Below are positions 1 to 6,264 of a stretch of DNA of 6,462 nucleotides, in pieces. Source of the stretch: an uncultured Opitutaceae bacterium. GTDB taxonomy: Bacteria > Verrucomicrobiota > Verrucomicrobiae > Opitutales > Opitutaceae. The notes under the pieces were generated by a model, which was not told the DNA's origin, did no database searches, and saw nothing but the letters and a program-made list of their open reading frames with translations. A program made the position numbers and the translations under genes. Numbering within the stretch: position 1 is the stretch's first letter; every line of letters begins with the position of its first letter. The stretch spans positions 1 to 6,462 of the forward strand of contig CAMLSH010000226.1 in the NCBI GenBank assembly GCA_946482625.1, written 5' to 3'.

Positions 1-867
1 CTGGCGCGCATCGACGCGAAGCAGTTCGATGACGACGACCACGCGCTGCTCGGGGCGTTGGTGGACACGATGAAGACGCTGGAGCGCGGCTTTGCGGACT
101 TCGAATTCGCGGGCGCGACGCAGCGGCTGTATTCATTTTTCTGGAACGACTTTTGCGACTGGTACGTCGAAGTCGCGAAGGCTCGCCTGCAGGACGCGAC
201 GGCGAAGGCGCATGTGCTGGCGATCCAGGATCTGGTGATTCGCGAGTTCCTGCTGATGTTCGAGCCGTTCGCGCCGTTCATCACGGAAGAGCTGTGGCAT
301 CTGCTCGGCTATGGAGCGGAGAAGTCGCTGTTGCAGGACACGCGGATCGACAGCTCGGACGCGTTCATCGCGGCGCTCGGCGCGCGTGGCGTGACGCTCG
401 ATCAAAGTGCAGCGGCGCGTGTGGCGGGTTTGAAGACGTTCGCCTCGCTCGCCCGTCAGTTGAAGGCGGAGCAGTCGGTGGCGCAGAAACGCGACGTGAA
501 GTTTCTCGCGCTCGCGGATGCGACGAACTGGGCGGTGCTCGAAAGCAATTCGTCGAAGATAGCGCGGCTGGTCGGTGCGGCTTCGGTGGAACGCACGTCG
601 AGCGAGCCGGCGTTTCCGGCGATCGTGACGCCTTACGGCACGCTGTATCTCGACACCGGTGTGAAGGTCGACGCAGCGGCTGAGAAGACGCGTCTGACCA
701 AGGAACTCGATGCGATCACGAAGCACATCGCGGGCACGGAAGCGCGTCTGGCGAATGTAGCGTTCACAAGCAAAGCGCCACCGGCGGTGCTTGAAGGTGC
801 GCGCAAGCAGCTCGCCGATCAGCAAGCGAAGCGGGCGGAGTTGGAACGCTTGTTGAAGGCGCTGTAA
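1..867 (+). CDS. valS: Valyl-tRNA synthetase, C-terminal part (5' end outside window)
   Basis: Charges tRNA-Val with valine in the cytoplasm. Only the last 288 codons are visible; the frame is open from base 1, so the start and the catalytic and editing domains lie upstream. Numbering residues from the window edge, the anticodon-binding domain shows the ValRS signature WNDFCDWYVE at 48-57. It also has the class I synthetase element PFAPFITEELW at 89-99. Residues about 224-288 are charged and heptad-like (EKTRLTKELDAI, then RKQLADQQAKRAELERLLKAL split by a short linker), matching the C-terminal coiled-coil arm with which ValRS contacts the tRNA. The reading frame is intact to the TAA stop, with no sign of decay. 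The length of the visible part fits a normal ValRS C-terminus. A terminator-like hairpin follows the stop directly, so valS probably ends its transcript here. The family call is firm; isoleucyl- and leucyl-tRNA synthetases lack this terminal coiled coil. Confidence 0.96.
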   Translation: MARIDAKQFDDDDHALLGALVDTMKTLERGFADFEFAGATQRLYSFFWNDFCDWYVEVAKARLQDATAKAHVLAIQDLVIREFLLMFEPFAPFITEELWHLLGYGAEKSLLQDTRIDSSDAFIAALGARGVTLDQSAAARVAGLKTFASLARQLKAEQSVAQKRDVKFLALADATNWAVLESNSSKIARLVGAASVERTSSEPAFPAIVTPYGTLYLDTGVKVDAAAEKTRLTKELDAITKHIAGTEARLANVAFTSKAPPAVLEGARKQLADQQAKRAELERLLKAL

Positions 868-893
868 GGCTTCGACTCGGCGAAGTTTATTCT
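868..893 (+). terminator. Rho-independent terminator of valS
   Basis: Starting right after the valS stop, CTTCG (870-874) pairs perfectly with CGAAG (881-885) around a 6-base loop. Two flanking G-U pairs (868-869 with 886-887) can extend the stem. The T-rich run TTTATTCT follows from 886. The stem is short, but the position and tail fit an intrinsic terminator. The same hairpin lies 3' of the convergent TPR gene that stops at 916, but on the minus strand it lacks a good T tail, so it probably serves valS mainly. Confidence 0.6.
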
Positions 894-915
894 GTCTGCG
901 TCGGTCGCCCGGAGT

Positions 916-3018
916 TTAGCGGACTCCGCGGCCGCCGCATTCGGGGCAGGACTTCTTTTTCTCCACGCGAACGCGATGGTTGTAGGCATCGGTGTCGTCT
1001 TCGTAGACGTAGATGGAGCCGGTGGCGGAGCAGCGCATGCAGTAGCGACTGGCGGAGGGCTGCGGGGATGACGTGGTGCCGGAGGAAGCGGTGGAGGAGT
1101 TGCCGCCGTTTTTGAGGTAGGCGTCGATGCTGGCGGAGGCTTTCTTTCTCCAGATCATGCCGATGCCTTCGCTGCCGCTTGAGTATCCGACGTTCTTGGC
1201 GCGGGTGAAGTCGGCGAGGGCGGCGTTGAGGTCGTTCACCCGGTCGTAGCAATAGGCGCGTCCGCAGTAGGCATCGCCGTTGAGCGGATCGAGGATGATG
1301 GCCCAAGAGTAGTCGGAAGCGGCGCGATTTACCTCCGAGTAATCGATGAGGAATCCTTCGTTCATGTTGTGGTCGGTTTGGGCCAGGCCGACGTAGAGGT
1401 CCGAAGCTTCGCTGCCCGGGGAAGTTTGTGCGAGGTCGAAGGCGCGCTGACGGGCGGAGCGGCGGTCGGTGGGGGCGTCGGTTTTGGCCTGTGGCGATGG
1501 GTTCTTTTCTTGAGCGTCGAAAAATTCGCGGGTCCACGATTCCCAGGAGTCGCGGGCGTTGGGGTTGAGTTTGAGCGCGGCTTGCAGGTGTTCGAAGGCG
1601 CGGGCGGTGCCGCCCGTGTTCCGGTAGAATTCGCCGCGGCAGGAATGGGTGCGATGGGTTTCGCCACCCAGAAGGCGCACGGCGGTGTCGAGGTCTTGGA
1701 GGGCCTTGGGGTCTTTGAGCTTGGACAGGTAGGCGGCGCGGTCGAGGTAGAGGGCGGGGATATCGGGGGCGAGCTTGATGGCTTCGTTGAGGTGCTTGAT
1801 GGCCTTCTTCCATTCGCCGTAGGGGACGTTCCGCGCTTTGCCGAGCAGAGTGTAGGACTTGGGATATTTGGTTTGGAGTAACGTGAAGAAGGCGTCGTCG
1901 CGTAGGAAATCGAGGCGGGTGCTGAGGGGGTAGAGCTGTTTGAGGCGCTGGAATTCGGCGAGGATGCTTTCGGGTGTGCCGGTGCGGCTGAGCTTATCGA
2001 GCGGGGCGATCTCTGCGTCGAAAGCGCTAATCGCCCGATCGGAGGAAGCGACGAGACTGGCGAGAAAGTCGGTGGAGCGACCGCCGGGAAGGAGCATGGC
2101 TCGCGCGTAGAGCGCGTGGGCGGCGGAGGCGTCATCGCGGCGCAGGGCGGCTTGGGCCTGGGCGTGAAGGACGTCGGCTTGGGCGGAGAGTTTCCGCGAG
2201 GTGGCGGCGACGTTTTCTCTGGCGGCTTTTCTGTCCGCGCGTTCGGTGGCGAGAAGGACGGCGTTGTAGAAGTGGTCGTAGGCGGCGATATCGTTGCTGA
2301 GGCCAGAGTAGGCGCGACCGAGGGCGTTGAGGACCGAGGCGGATTCGCCGCCGAGCTCGATGACGCGTTGAAGATCGTGGAGCGCTTCGAGTGGCTCACT
2401 GAGCTCGAGGAGCGCGAGTCCGCGGCGCAGGCGGCAGGCGAGTTCATGGGCGCCGGTGGGGTAGGCGGCGAGTGCGTGGTCCAGAGTGGTTTTCGCGTCG
2501 GAGTGGCGACCAGCCGTGAAGGCTTCGGCGCCGCGGACAAAGGCGGGGTCGCGCGCGGCGAACTCTTGCGAGCAGGCGATGAGATTTTCGGCGTAGGTGG
2601 CGAAATCGGTGCGACGTTTCTGGCTGCGAAGATCCAAGGTTTTTCGCGCGGCTTCGACCGCCTTTTGGGCGTACTCGACGCCCATGTCGGGTTCGCCTTT
2701 TTCGGAATAGACGAGGCCGAGGAGATTGTAGGTGTCGGCGGTTTCATGGCCGAGCTCAAGCGCGTCGAAGAGATCGGTGCGGGCGTCTTCGATGCGTTTC
2801 AGGCGAAAAAGCGAGTAGGCGCGTTTGTAGTGGAAGACGGCGGCGTCGCTGGCGGCGGGCGCTGGCTCGCGGTCGAGGAGGAGTGTGAAAAGGCGGACAA
2901 CGTCTTCGTGGCGGTCCGCGGTATAGGCGTCATTGGCTTCCTGGAGGATATTGTCGGAAGCGGCGGCGAGGCGGAGCGTGGCAAAGGCGAGCGCGAGGGC
3001 GACGAGGAGGAGCTTCAT
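916..3018 (-). CDS. Exported TPR-repeat protein with C-terminal DnaJ-like zinc ribbon
   Basis: A 700-residue protein of unknown specific function, not recognised as a named family. Residues 1-20 form a Sec signal peptide (one Lys, then an uninterrupted hydrophobic run rich in Leu and Ala, ending AAA before SDN). There is no lipobox cysteine, so the mature protein is probably periplasmic or secreted. About a dozen TPR-like helix pairs follow, at roughly 25-127, 158-258, 280-310, 400-487 and 555-613. Examples are NEAIKLAPDIPALYLDRAAY and ADFTRAKNV after GDAYCGRAYCYDRVNDLNAA. A Ser/Thr-rich linker (about 639-657) leads to CMRCSATG (660-667) and CPECGGRG (691-698), two CxxC pairs of the kind that bind zinc in the DnaJ cysteine-rich domain. 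TPR arrays usually hold protein partners, so a scaffold or envelope-assembly role is an inference. It is divergent from cysH across 228 bases and convergent with valS. The ATG at 3018 is chosen because it gives the signal peptide at once. No clear Shine-Dalgarno sequence precedes it. Confidence 0.88.
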   Translation of the reverse strand: MKLLLVALALAFATLRLAAASDNILQEANDAYTADRHEDVVRLFTLLLDREPAPAASDAAVFHYKRAYSLFRLKRIEDARTDLFDALELGHETADTYNLLGLVYSEKGEPDMGVEYAQKAVEAARKTLDLRSQKRRTDFATYAENLIACSQEFAARDPAFVRGAEAFTAGRHSDAKTTLDHALAAYPTGAHELACRLRRGLALLELSEPLEALHDLQRVIELGGESASVLNALGRAYSGLSNDIAAYDHFYNAVLLATERADRKAARENVAATSRKLSAQADVLHAQAQAALRRDDASAAHALYARAMLLPGGRSTDFLASLVASSDRAISAFDAEIAPLDKLSRTGTPESILAEFQRLKQLYPLSTRLDFLRDDAFFTLLQTKYPKSYTLLGKARNVPYGEWKKAIKHLNEAIKLAPDIPALYLDRAAYLSKLKDPKALQDLDTAVRLLGGETHRTHSCRGEFYRNTGGTARAFEHLQAALKLNPNARDSWESWTREFFDAQEKNPSPQAKTDAPTDRRSARQRAFDLAQTSPGSEASDLYVGLAQTDHNMNEGFLIDYSEVNRAASDYSWAIILDPLNGDAYCGRAYCYDRVNDLNAALADFTRAKNVGYSSGSEGIGMIWRKKASASIDAYLKNGGNSSTASSGTTSSPQPSASRYCMRCSATGSIYVYEDDTDAYNHRVRVEKKKSCPECGGRGVR

Positions 3019-3205
3019 CTGGGGTGGTTTTCAAGCAGTGCGATTCGCAGGGACGCCGCAATCGGAATGTGGGAGGAAGGCGTTTGGAGTCCGCGGGCCA
3101 ACATGGCCGGGGTAAAGGCGCGGAGTTGGCGCGGCGGAGAAGGCAAATAAACCCTTGGACTGAGCGGATTTCCGGGAGGAGGAATGCAAATCTCAGAGTT
3201 AATCT

Positions 3206-3229
3206 TTACTTAAGACATGTCCTAAGTAA
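3206..3229. promoter_or_regulatory. 24-base near-perfect palindrome upstream of cysH, candidate operator
   Basis: The left arm TTACTTAAGACA and right arm TGTCCTAAGTAA are inverted copies in 11 of 12 positions; the only mismatch is the pair 3213/3222. There is no spacer at the centre, so the sequence cannot fold as a normal RNA hairpin without losing its middle. It therefore reads as a DNA site for a homodimeric regulator rather than as a terminator. It ends 17 bases before the cysH ATG. A weak promoter can be drawn through it: TTTACT (3205-3210), 16 bases, TAATTT (3227-3232). A bound protein there would block RNA polymerase. A sulfur or cysteine regulator, for example of the Rrf2/CymR type, is an inference from the neighbouring gene; I do not recognise the exact motif. 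Confidence 0.6.
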
Positions 3230-3246
3230 TTTGGCTGACCTAGCCC

Positions 3247-3960
3247 ATGAGCACCATCGTCACCGAAGCAGCGTCCCTCGACCTTGAAAAAGCCAGTGCA
3301 GAGGACCGGGTGAAGTGGGCGGTGGAGCAGTTTGGCGACGGACTGGTCATGACGACCAGCTTTGGAATTCAGGCGGCGGTGATGTTGCATTTGGTCACAC
3401 GCGTGGCGCCGAAGATTCCGGTGATCTTTATCGATACCGGTTATCTGTTTCCCGAGACCTATACTTTTGCGCGCGATCTGACGGAATCGCTCGGGTTGAA
3501 TCTCAAGAAGTACGTGCCCGCGATGACGGCCGCTGAGCAGGAAGCGCTTTACGGCAAGCAGTGGGAGCAGGGGATCGATGGGCTGAAGCGGTATAATTTC
3601 ATCAACAAGGTCGAGCCGATGGATCGCGCGGTGCGCGAACTCGGAGCGACGGCGTGGCTCGCGGGTTTGCGCCGGACGCAGGGCAGTACGCGCGAGGCGC
3701 TCAAAGTCGTGCAGCAGCAGAACAAGATCACGAAGGTTCACCCGATCATCGATTGGGATAACCGCACGGTGCATCGCTACCTGACGGAACACGGCCTCAA
3801 CTATCATCCGCTTTGGGATCAAGGCTACGTGTCGGTCGGCGACTGGCACAGCACGACCAAGCTGCTCGACGGTATGAAGGAAGAAGATACGCGTTTCGGC
3901 GGCCTGAAGCGCGAGTGCGGTCTGCACGAGACCACCGGCAAAGGCGATTTTCAGATCTAG
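3247..3960 (+). CDS. cysH: Phosphoadenylyl-sulfate (PAPS) reductase, thioredoxin-dependent
   Basis: Reduces PAPS to sulfite and adenosine 3',5'-bisphosphate in assimilatory sulfate reduction, in the cytoplasm, with thioredoxin as the usual electron donor. The 237 residues cover the family's full length. Visible motifs are the PP-loop-like [14 protein letters not shown] (36-49), [14 protein letters not shown] (59-72), [15 protein letters not shown] (136-150), [15 protein letters not shown] (165-179), [12 protein letters not shown] (194-205) and the C-terminal catalytic segment KRECGLHE (221-228). Cys224 is the only cysteine in the protein. The paired cysteines that hold the 4Fe-4S cluster of APS reductases are therefore absent, which points to PAPS as substrate, as in the E. 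coli enzyme. The ATG at 3247 is the first possible start after an in-frame TAG at 3241; no Shine-Dalgarno sequence is visible. The gene stands alone: no cysD, cysN or other sulfate genes are adjacent. The upstream palindrome probably regulates it. Confidence 0.95.
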   Translation: MSTIVTEAASLDLEKASAEDRVKWAVEQFGDGLVMTTSFGIQAAVMLHLVTRVAPKIPVIFIDTGYLFPETYTFARDLTESLGLNLKKYVPAMTAAEQEALYGKQWEQGIDGLKRYNFINKVEPMDRAVRELGATAWLAGLRRTQGSTREALKVVQQQNKITKVHPIIDWDNRTVHRYLTEHGLNYHPLWDQGYVSVGDWHSTTKLLDGMKEEDTRFGGLKRECGLHETTGKGDFQI

Positions 3961-4080
3961 AATCCGCGCTTAGGCGGGGACGCCCAACGGCGAGGCCGGA
4001 GGTGGATGGCAGATTTCCCGCGGCGGGTTGGCTTGTGCGCTGGGCCACCAAGGCGGTCGATTGTATCGAAAACGCGGTGA

Positions 4081-4121
4081 CGTGCCCGGACGTCGTTTGC
4101 ACGAGTGGAGTCACGCTCCGC
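4081..4121. other. Two adjacent small hairpins in the cysH-usp spacer
   Basis: CGTGC (4081-4085) pairs with GCACG (4099-4103) around 13 bases. One base later, GTGGAG (4105-4110) pairs with CTCCGC (4116-4121), including one G-U pair, around the loop TCACG. Neither is followed by a T run, so an intrinsic terminator is unlikely. The rest of the 262-base gap between cysH and the stress-protein gene holds nothing I recognise. These could be part of an RNA structure, a dispersed intergenic repeat, or chance pairing in GC-rich DNA. Confidence 0.25.
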
Positions 4122-4222
4122 GCCGCTGGCATTGTCGGGCGCTGCGGACTGGTCATTTTTTGCTCTCGGCGCCGTCGGCCGGCGGGTGGCAATTGAGGGA
4201 AAACGCGTTATGTTTGGAGATC

Positions 4223-4690
4223 ATGAAAACCATCCTCGCAGCGGTTGATTCTTCCGACATGAGCGAGCGGGTCCTGACAGAGGCGGTGGCGCTCGCCGGC
4301 GCCGCCGATTCCCGCGTGGTGTTGCTCACGGTCGTGCAGCTTCCAGTCGTCGCCCCGGAGTATTACGCGTTTGTACCGGAGAATCTGACGGAGATTTCCG
4401 CGGCCGGAAAAAAATCCGCCGCAGAACACCTCGGGAATCTCAAGGCGCGTTTTGGGAAAACGGGTGTCGCCATCGAAACCGTCCAACTCATGGGGACGCC
4501 GGTGCCGCAAATTTTGGAGCAGGCGAAAGCGTGCGCGGCCGACTATATCGTCATGGGTTCGCACGGGCACACGGCATTCTACGATCTGCTCGTCGGCAGC
4601 ACGACCCATGGCGTGTTGCTGCATTCGCCCTGTCCGGTGCTGATCGTGCCTCCGCCGCACGATAAAAAGGCACGCAAGTCGCGAAGCTGA
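4223..4690 (+). CDS. Universal stress protein (UspA family), ATP-binding type
   Basis: A single-domain 155-residue cytoplasmic USP. The family forms dimers and supports survival under stress and slow growth; the exact target is unknown. The protein opens with the typical first strand MKTILAAVDSSDMSERVL (1-18). It carries the full nucleotide-binding signature G-2x-G-9x-G-S/T as GSHGHTAFYDLLVGST (112-127), with Gly112, Gly115, Gly125 and Ser126 in place. The final strand CPVLIVPPP (137-145) is also present. It therefore belongs to the ATP-binding group (as MJ0577) rather than the non-binding UspA group. A basic tail (KKARKSRS) ends it. The frame is open 65 codons further upstream, but that part matches no USP, and the ATG at 4223 has GGAG 3 bases before it, a rather short spacing. 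It stands alone, 262 bases after cysH and 149 before the next gene. No stress-regulator site was recognised. Confidence 0.93.
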   Translation: MKTILAAVDSSDMSERVLTEAVALAGAADSRVVLLTVVQLPVVAPEYYAFVPENLTEISAAGKKSAAEHLGNLKARFGKTGVAIETVQLMGTPVPQILEQAKACAADYIVMGSHGHTAFYDLLVGSTTHGVLLHSPCPVLIVPPPHDKKARKSRS

Positions 4691-4825
4691 CTGTGTGGCT
4701 CGCGGGTTCTCCAGCGGTTTTTCGATGGAGGCCGGTTGCTTTTGAAGGAACCGGGCTAGCGTTAGAGAAGCGGATCGGGGCGATCCCGAGACGTGGCCCA
4801 GAGAAAACGAACCAACCCCAACTCC

Positions 4826-4835
4826 AAAAAGGAGG
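4826..4835 (+). promoter_or_regulatory. Strong ribosome binding site that fixes the start at 4840
   Basis: AAAAAGGAGG ends 4 bases before the ATG at 4840 and is fully complementary to the anti-Shine-Dalgarno end of 16S rRNA. It is the best such site in the window. It decides against the longer in-frame reading from a GTG at 4693, whose extra 49 residues look non-coding. Confidence 0.8.
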
Positions 4836-4839
4836 CTTT

Positions 4840-5304
4840 ATGGCAGCGAGAAAACTAAAGGCTTTTCTGGATAGGAACGGTGTGGACTACTCGATGATCA
4901 AGCACGCTCCCACTTACACGGCGCCAGAGACGGCGGCCTCGGCGCATGTTTCCGGTCGCGACTTTGCGAAAACGGTCATCGTCGTGTTCGCAGGAGAGAT
5001 GGCGATGGTGGTGCTGCCCGCGAACCGGAAGATCGTGTTGTCCGATTTGCAGGACATGCTTGCCGACCGGACGCTGCGGCTCGCGACCGAGGATGAGTTC
5101 ATCGAGCAATTCCCCGACTGCGAACTCGGCGCCATGCCGCCTTTCGGCAATCTGTACGGCCTGCCCGTGTATGTGGCCCAGTCGCTGGCCGAGGAACCGA
5201 CGATCACGTTCAATGCGGGCACCCACCGGGAAGCCATTAAAATGTCGTTCAGGGATTTCGATCAGCTCGTGCAACCCACGATTTTGGATTTCGCGACAGT
5301 CTGA
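4840..5304 (+). CDS. YbaK/EbsC-family aminoacyl-tRNA deacylase
   Basis: A 154-residue single-domain protein of the YbaK/ProX (INS-like) superfamily, whose members hydrolyse wrongly charged aminoacyl-tRNAs in trans in the cytoplasm. Landmarks are KAFLDRNGVDYSMIKH (7-22), the segment AKTVIVVF (43-50) and VVLPANRKIVLSDL (57-70). ATEDEFIEQFPDCELGAMPP (82-101) with FGNLYGLPVYV after it and FNAGTHREAIKM (124-135) complete the set. Lys44 lies where family members have the conserved lysine that positions the substrate (Lys46 in E. coli YbaK). The GAMPPFG loop is the family's substrate-pocket glycine region. Which amino acid it clears (Pro-, Ala- or Cys-tRNA related) cannot be told from this alone. 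The protein has the family's usual length and no appended domain, so it is not fused to ProRS. It has its own strong ribosome binding site and is followed by hairpins, so it looks monocistronic. Confidence 0.9.
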   Translation: MAARKLKAFLDRNGVDYSMIKHAPTYTAPETAASAHVSGRDFAKTVIVVFAGEMAMVVLPANRKIVLSDLQDMLADRTLRLATEDEFIEQFPDCELGAMPPFGNLYGLPVYVAQSLAEEPTITFNAGTHREAIKMSFRDFDQLVQPTILDFATV

Positions 5305-5338
5305 CCGGCCCTTTGTCTCTATTTGAAATGTCCGGGAA

Positions 5339-5357
5339 GCGCCGGGTCTTCCGGCGT
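5339..5357 (+). terminator. Hairpin after the deacylase gene, possible terminator
   Basis: CGCCGG (5340-5345) pairs perfectly with CCGGCG (5351-5356) around GTCTT, with a flanking G-U pair. It begins 35 bases after the deacylase stop. The stem is stable, but no T tract follows, so it would be an atypical terminator. Confidence 0.4.
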
Positions 5358-5387
5358 CACCGCTGACTTGATACGCGTGGAAAAATC

Positions 5388-5409
5388 AGAGGCCGTCGCG
5401 ACGGCTTCT
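5388..5409. terminator. Long stable hairpin, possible terminator on either strand
   Basis: The core GCCGTCGCGACGGC (5392-5405) is a perfect palindrome. With flanking pairs it can fold as a 9-base stem with one G-U pair and a CGCG loop. On the plus strand the 3' arm ends TTCTT, a weak tail. On the minus strand GATTTTT follows after one base (5385-5381 read in reverse), a better tail. It lies between the deacylase gene and the next gene on the same strand, so it should insulate the two. Confidence 0.45.
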
Positions 5410-5476
5410 TGAGGCGTTCGCAGACGATCGCGCAGCGGCGAATTTTTCGCGGCTGTGTGTACAACCAGGAAATCGC

Positions 5477-6181
5477 ATGATGAAAACTGAGCTTTATCGG
5501 GACCGGCTCGAAGCCGGGCGGATGTTGGGTGAGTTGTTGCGAGAGCGTTTCGCGCGCACGGGCGCGATGGTGCTGGCGTTGCCGCGCGGCGGTGTGCCGG
5601 TGGGTTTGGAAGTCGCGCTCGCGCTCGATGCGCCGCTGGACGTTTTTGTGGTGCGGAAGCTCGGTGTGCCCGGCCACGAGGAGCTCGCGATGGGCGCGGT
5701 GGCTGTGGGCGGTTTTGAGGTGCTCGATGAGTTTCTCGTGGAGAGGTTGGGCATCACGCCGCTGCAAATAGCGGCGGTGGCCGACCACGAAGTGGCGGAG
5801 CTGCAGCGGCGCGAGGAACGTTATCGCGACGGGCGGCCTCCGTTGGAGTTTCACGGACGAACGGTGATCCTCGTCGATGACGGTCTGGCGACGGGGGCTA
5901 CGATGCGCGCGGCGATCGGCGCCATCCGTCAGCAAAGTGTGGCGGAGCTGGTCGTGGCAGTGCCTGTGGGATCGGTCGAGGCCTGTGAGGAAATCGCAGA
6001 CGAGGTCGACACGTTGATCTGTCCGTGGCGTCCCGAGCCGTTCGATGCGGTGGGGCGCTGGTATCAGAACTTCTCGCAGGTCAGCGACGACGACGTCTGC
6101 GAGTGTTTGGATGCGTCGCTGCATCACCATCACGGGAGCGCTCACCGCACTCCGGGCGATCAGGTCGGAAGCGGGTTTTGA
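5477..6181 (+). CDS. Stand-alone phosphoribosyltransferase-fold protein (COG1926 type)
   Basis: A 234-residue type I phosphoribosyltransferase-domain protein of the uncharacterised family often annotated 'putative phosphoribosyl transferase'; the base it uses is not known. Key parts are MVLALPRGGVPVGLEVA (31-47), LDVFVVRKLGVPGHEELAMG (54-73), the PRPP-binding loop VILVDDGLATGATM (130-143) with the acidic pair Asp134-Asp135, and PEPFDAVGRWYQNFSQVSDD (186-205). The last element is the usual end of the family, so the closing 24 residues or so, including HHHH (216-219) and the tail to GSGF, form an extra C-terminal stretch. AGGA at 5467-5470 lies 6 bases before the ATG at 5477; an ATG at 5480 is nearly as good. 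The gene follows a hairpin-containing 172-base gap and converges with an MBL-fold gene. Family membership is firm; a purine, pyrimidine or other role cannot be assigned. Confidence 0.9.
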   Translation: MMKTELYRDRLEAGRMLGELLRERFARTGAMVLALPRGGVPVGLEVALALDAPLDVFVVRKLGVPGHEELAMGAVAVGGFEVLDEFLVERLGITPLQIAAVADHEVAELQRREERYRDGRPPLEFHGRTVILVDDGLATGATMRAAIGAIRQQSVAELVVAVPVGSVEACEEIADEVDTLICPWRPEPFDAVGRWYQNFSQVSDDDVCECLDASLHHHHGSAHRTPGDQVGSGF

Positions 6182-6264
6182 AAGCGCCCCGATGCGTTCG
6201 GTCTCGGCTGCGCGGCGGGAGTTCTGCTGGGTGGCGCGGGTGCGGGCGCGATCTGGCGGTGCGT

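Noticed and set aside
133..825. Long minus-strand frame opposite valS.
   Set aside because: Arg-rich translation with no domain pattern, while the plus frame is clearly ValRS.
887..3150. Several long open frames overlapping the TPR gene on both strands, including about 308, 465 and 344 codons.
   Set aside because: They are low-complexity, Arg/Pro/Ser- or Gly/Val-rich shadows of a GC-rich gene. Only the 916-3018 minus frame has a signal peptide, TPR pattern and zinc ribbon.
3199..3927. Minus-strand frame of 242 codons opposite cysH.
   Set aside because: An antisense shadow; the plus frame has all PAPS reductase motifs.
3813..4196. Plus frame of 127 codons running from inside cysH into the spacer, as a possible separate gene.
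   Set aside because: Its first third is cysH read in another frame, it has no ribosome binding site, and the spacer part shows no recognisable protein pattern.
4028..4222. 65-codon upstream extension of the universal stress protein.
   Set aside because: The extension is Arg/Trp/His-rich with no match to USP architecture. MKTILAAVDSS at 4223 is the normal family N-terminus.
4732..4786. Two small inverted repeats (CCGGTT/AACCGG at 4732-4754 and GGATCG/CGATCC at 4772-4786) upstream of the deacylase, considered as a riboswitch or terminator.
   Set aside because: Stems of only six pairs with no T tract and no recognised riboswitch core; expected by chance in such sequence.
4693..4839. Upstream extension of the deacylase from a GTG codon.
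   Set aside because: The AAGGAGG site directly before the ATG at 4840 and the family N-terminus both favour the shorter form.
5357..6145. Minus-strand frame of 262 codons opposite the phosphoribosyltransferase.
   Set aside because: Arg/His-rich antisense shadow; the plus frame holds the PRPP loop.
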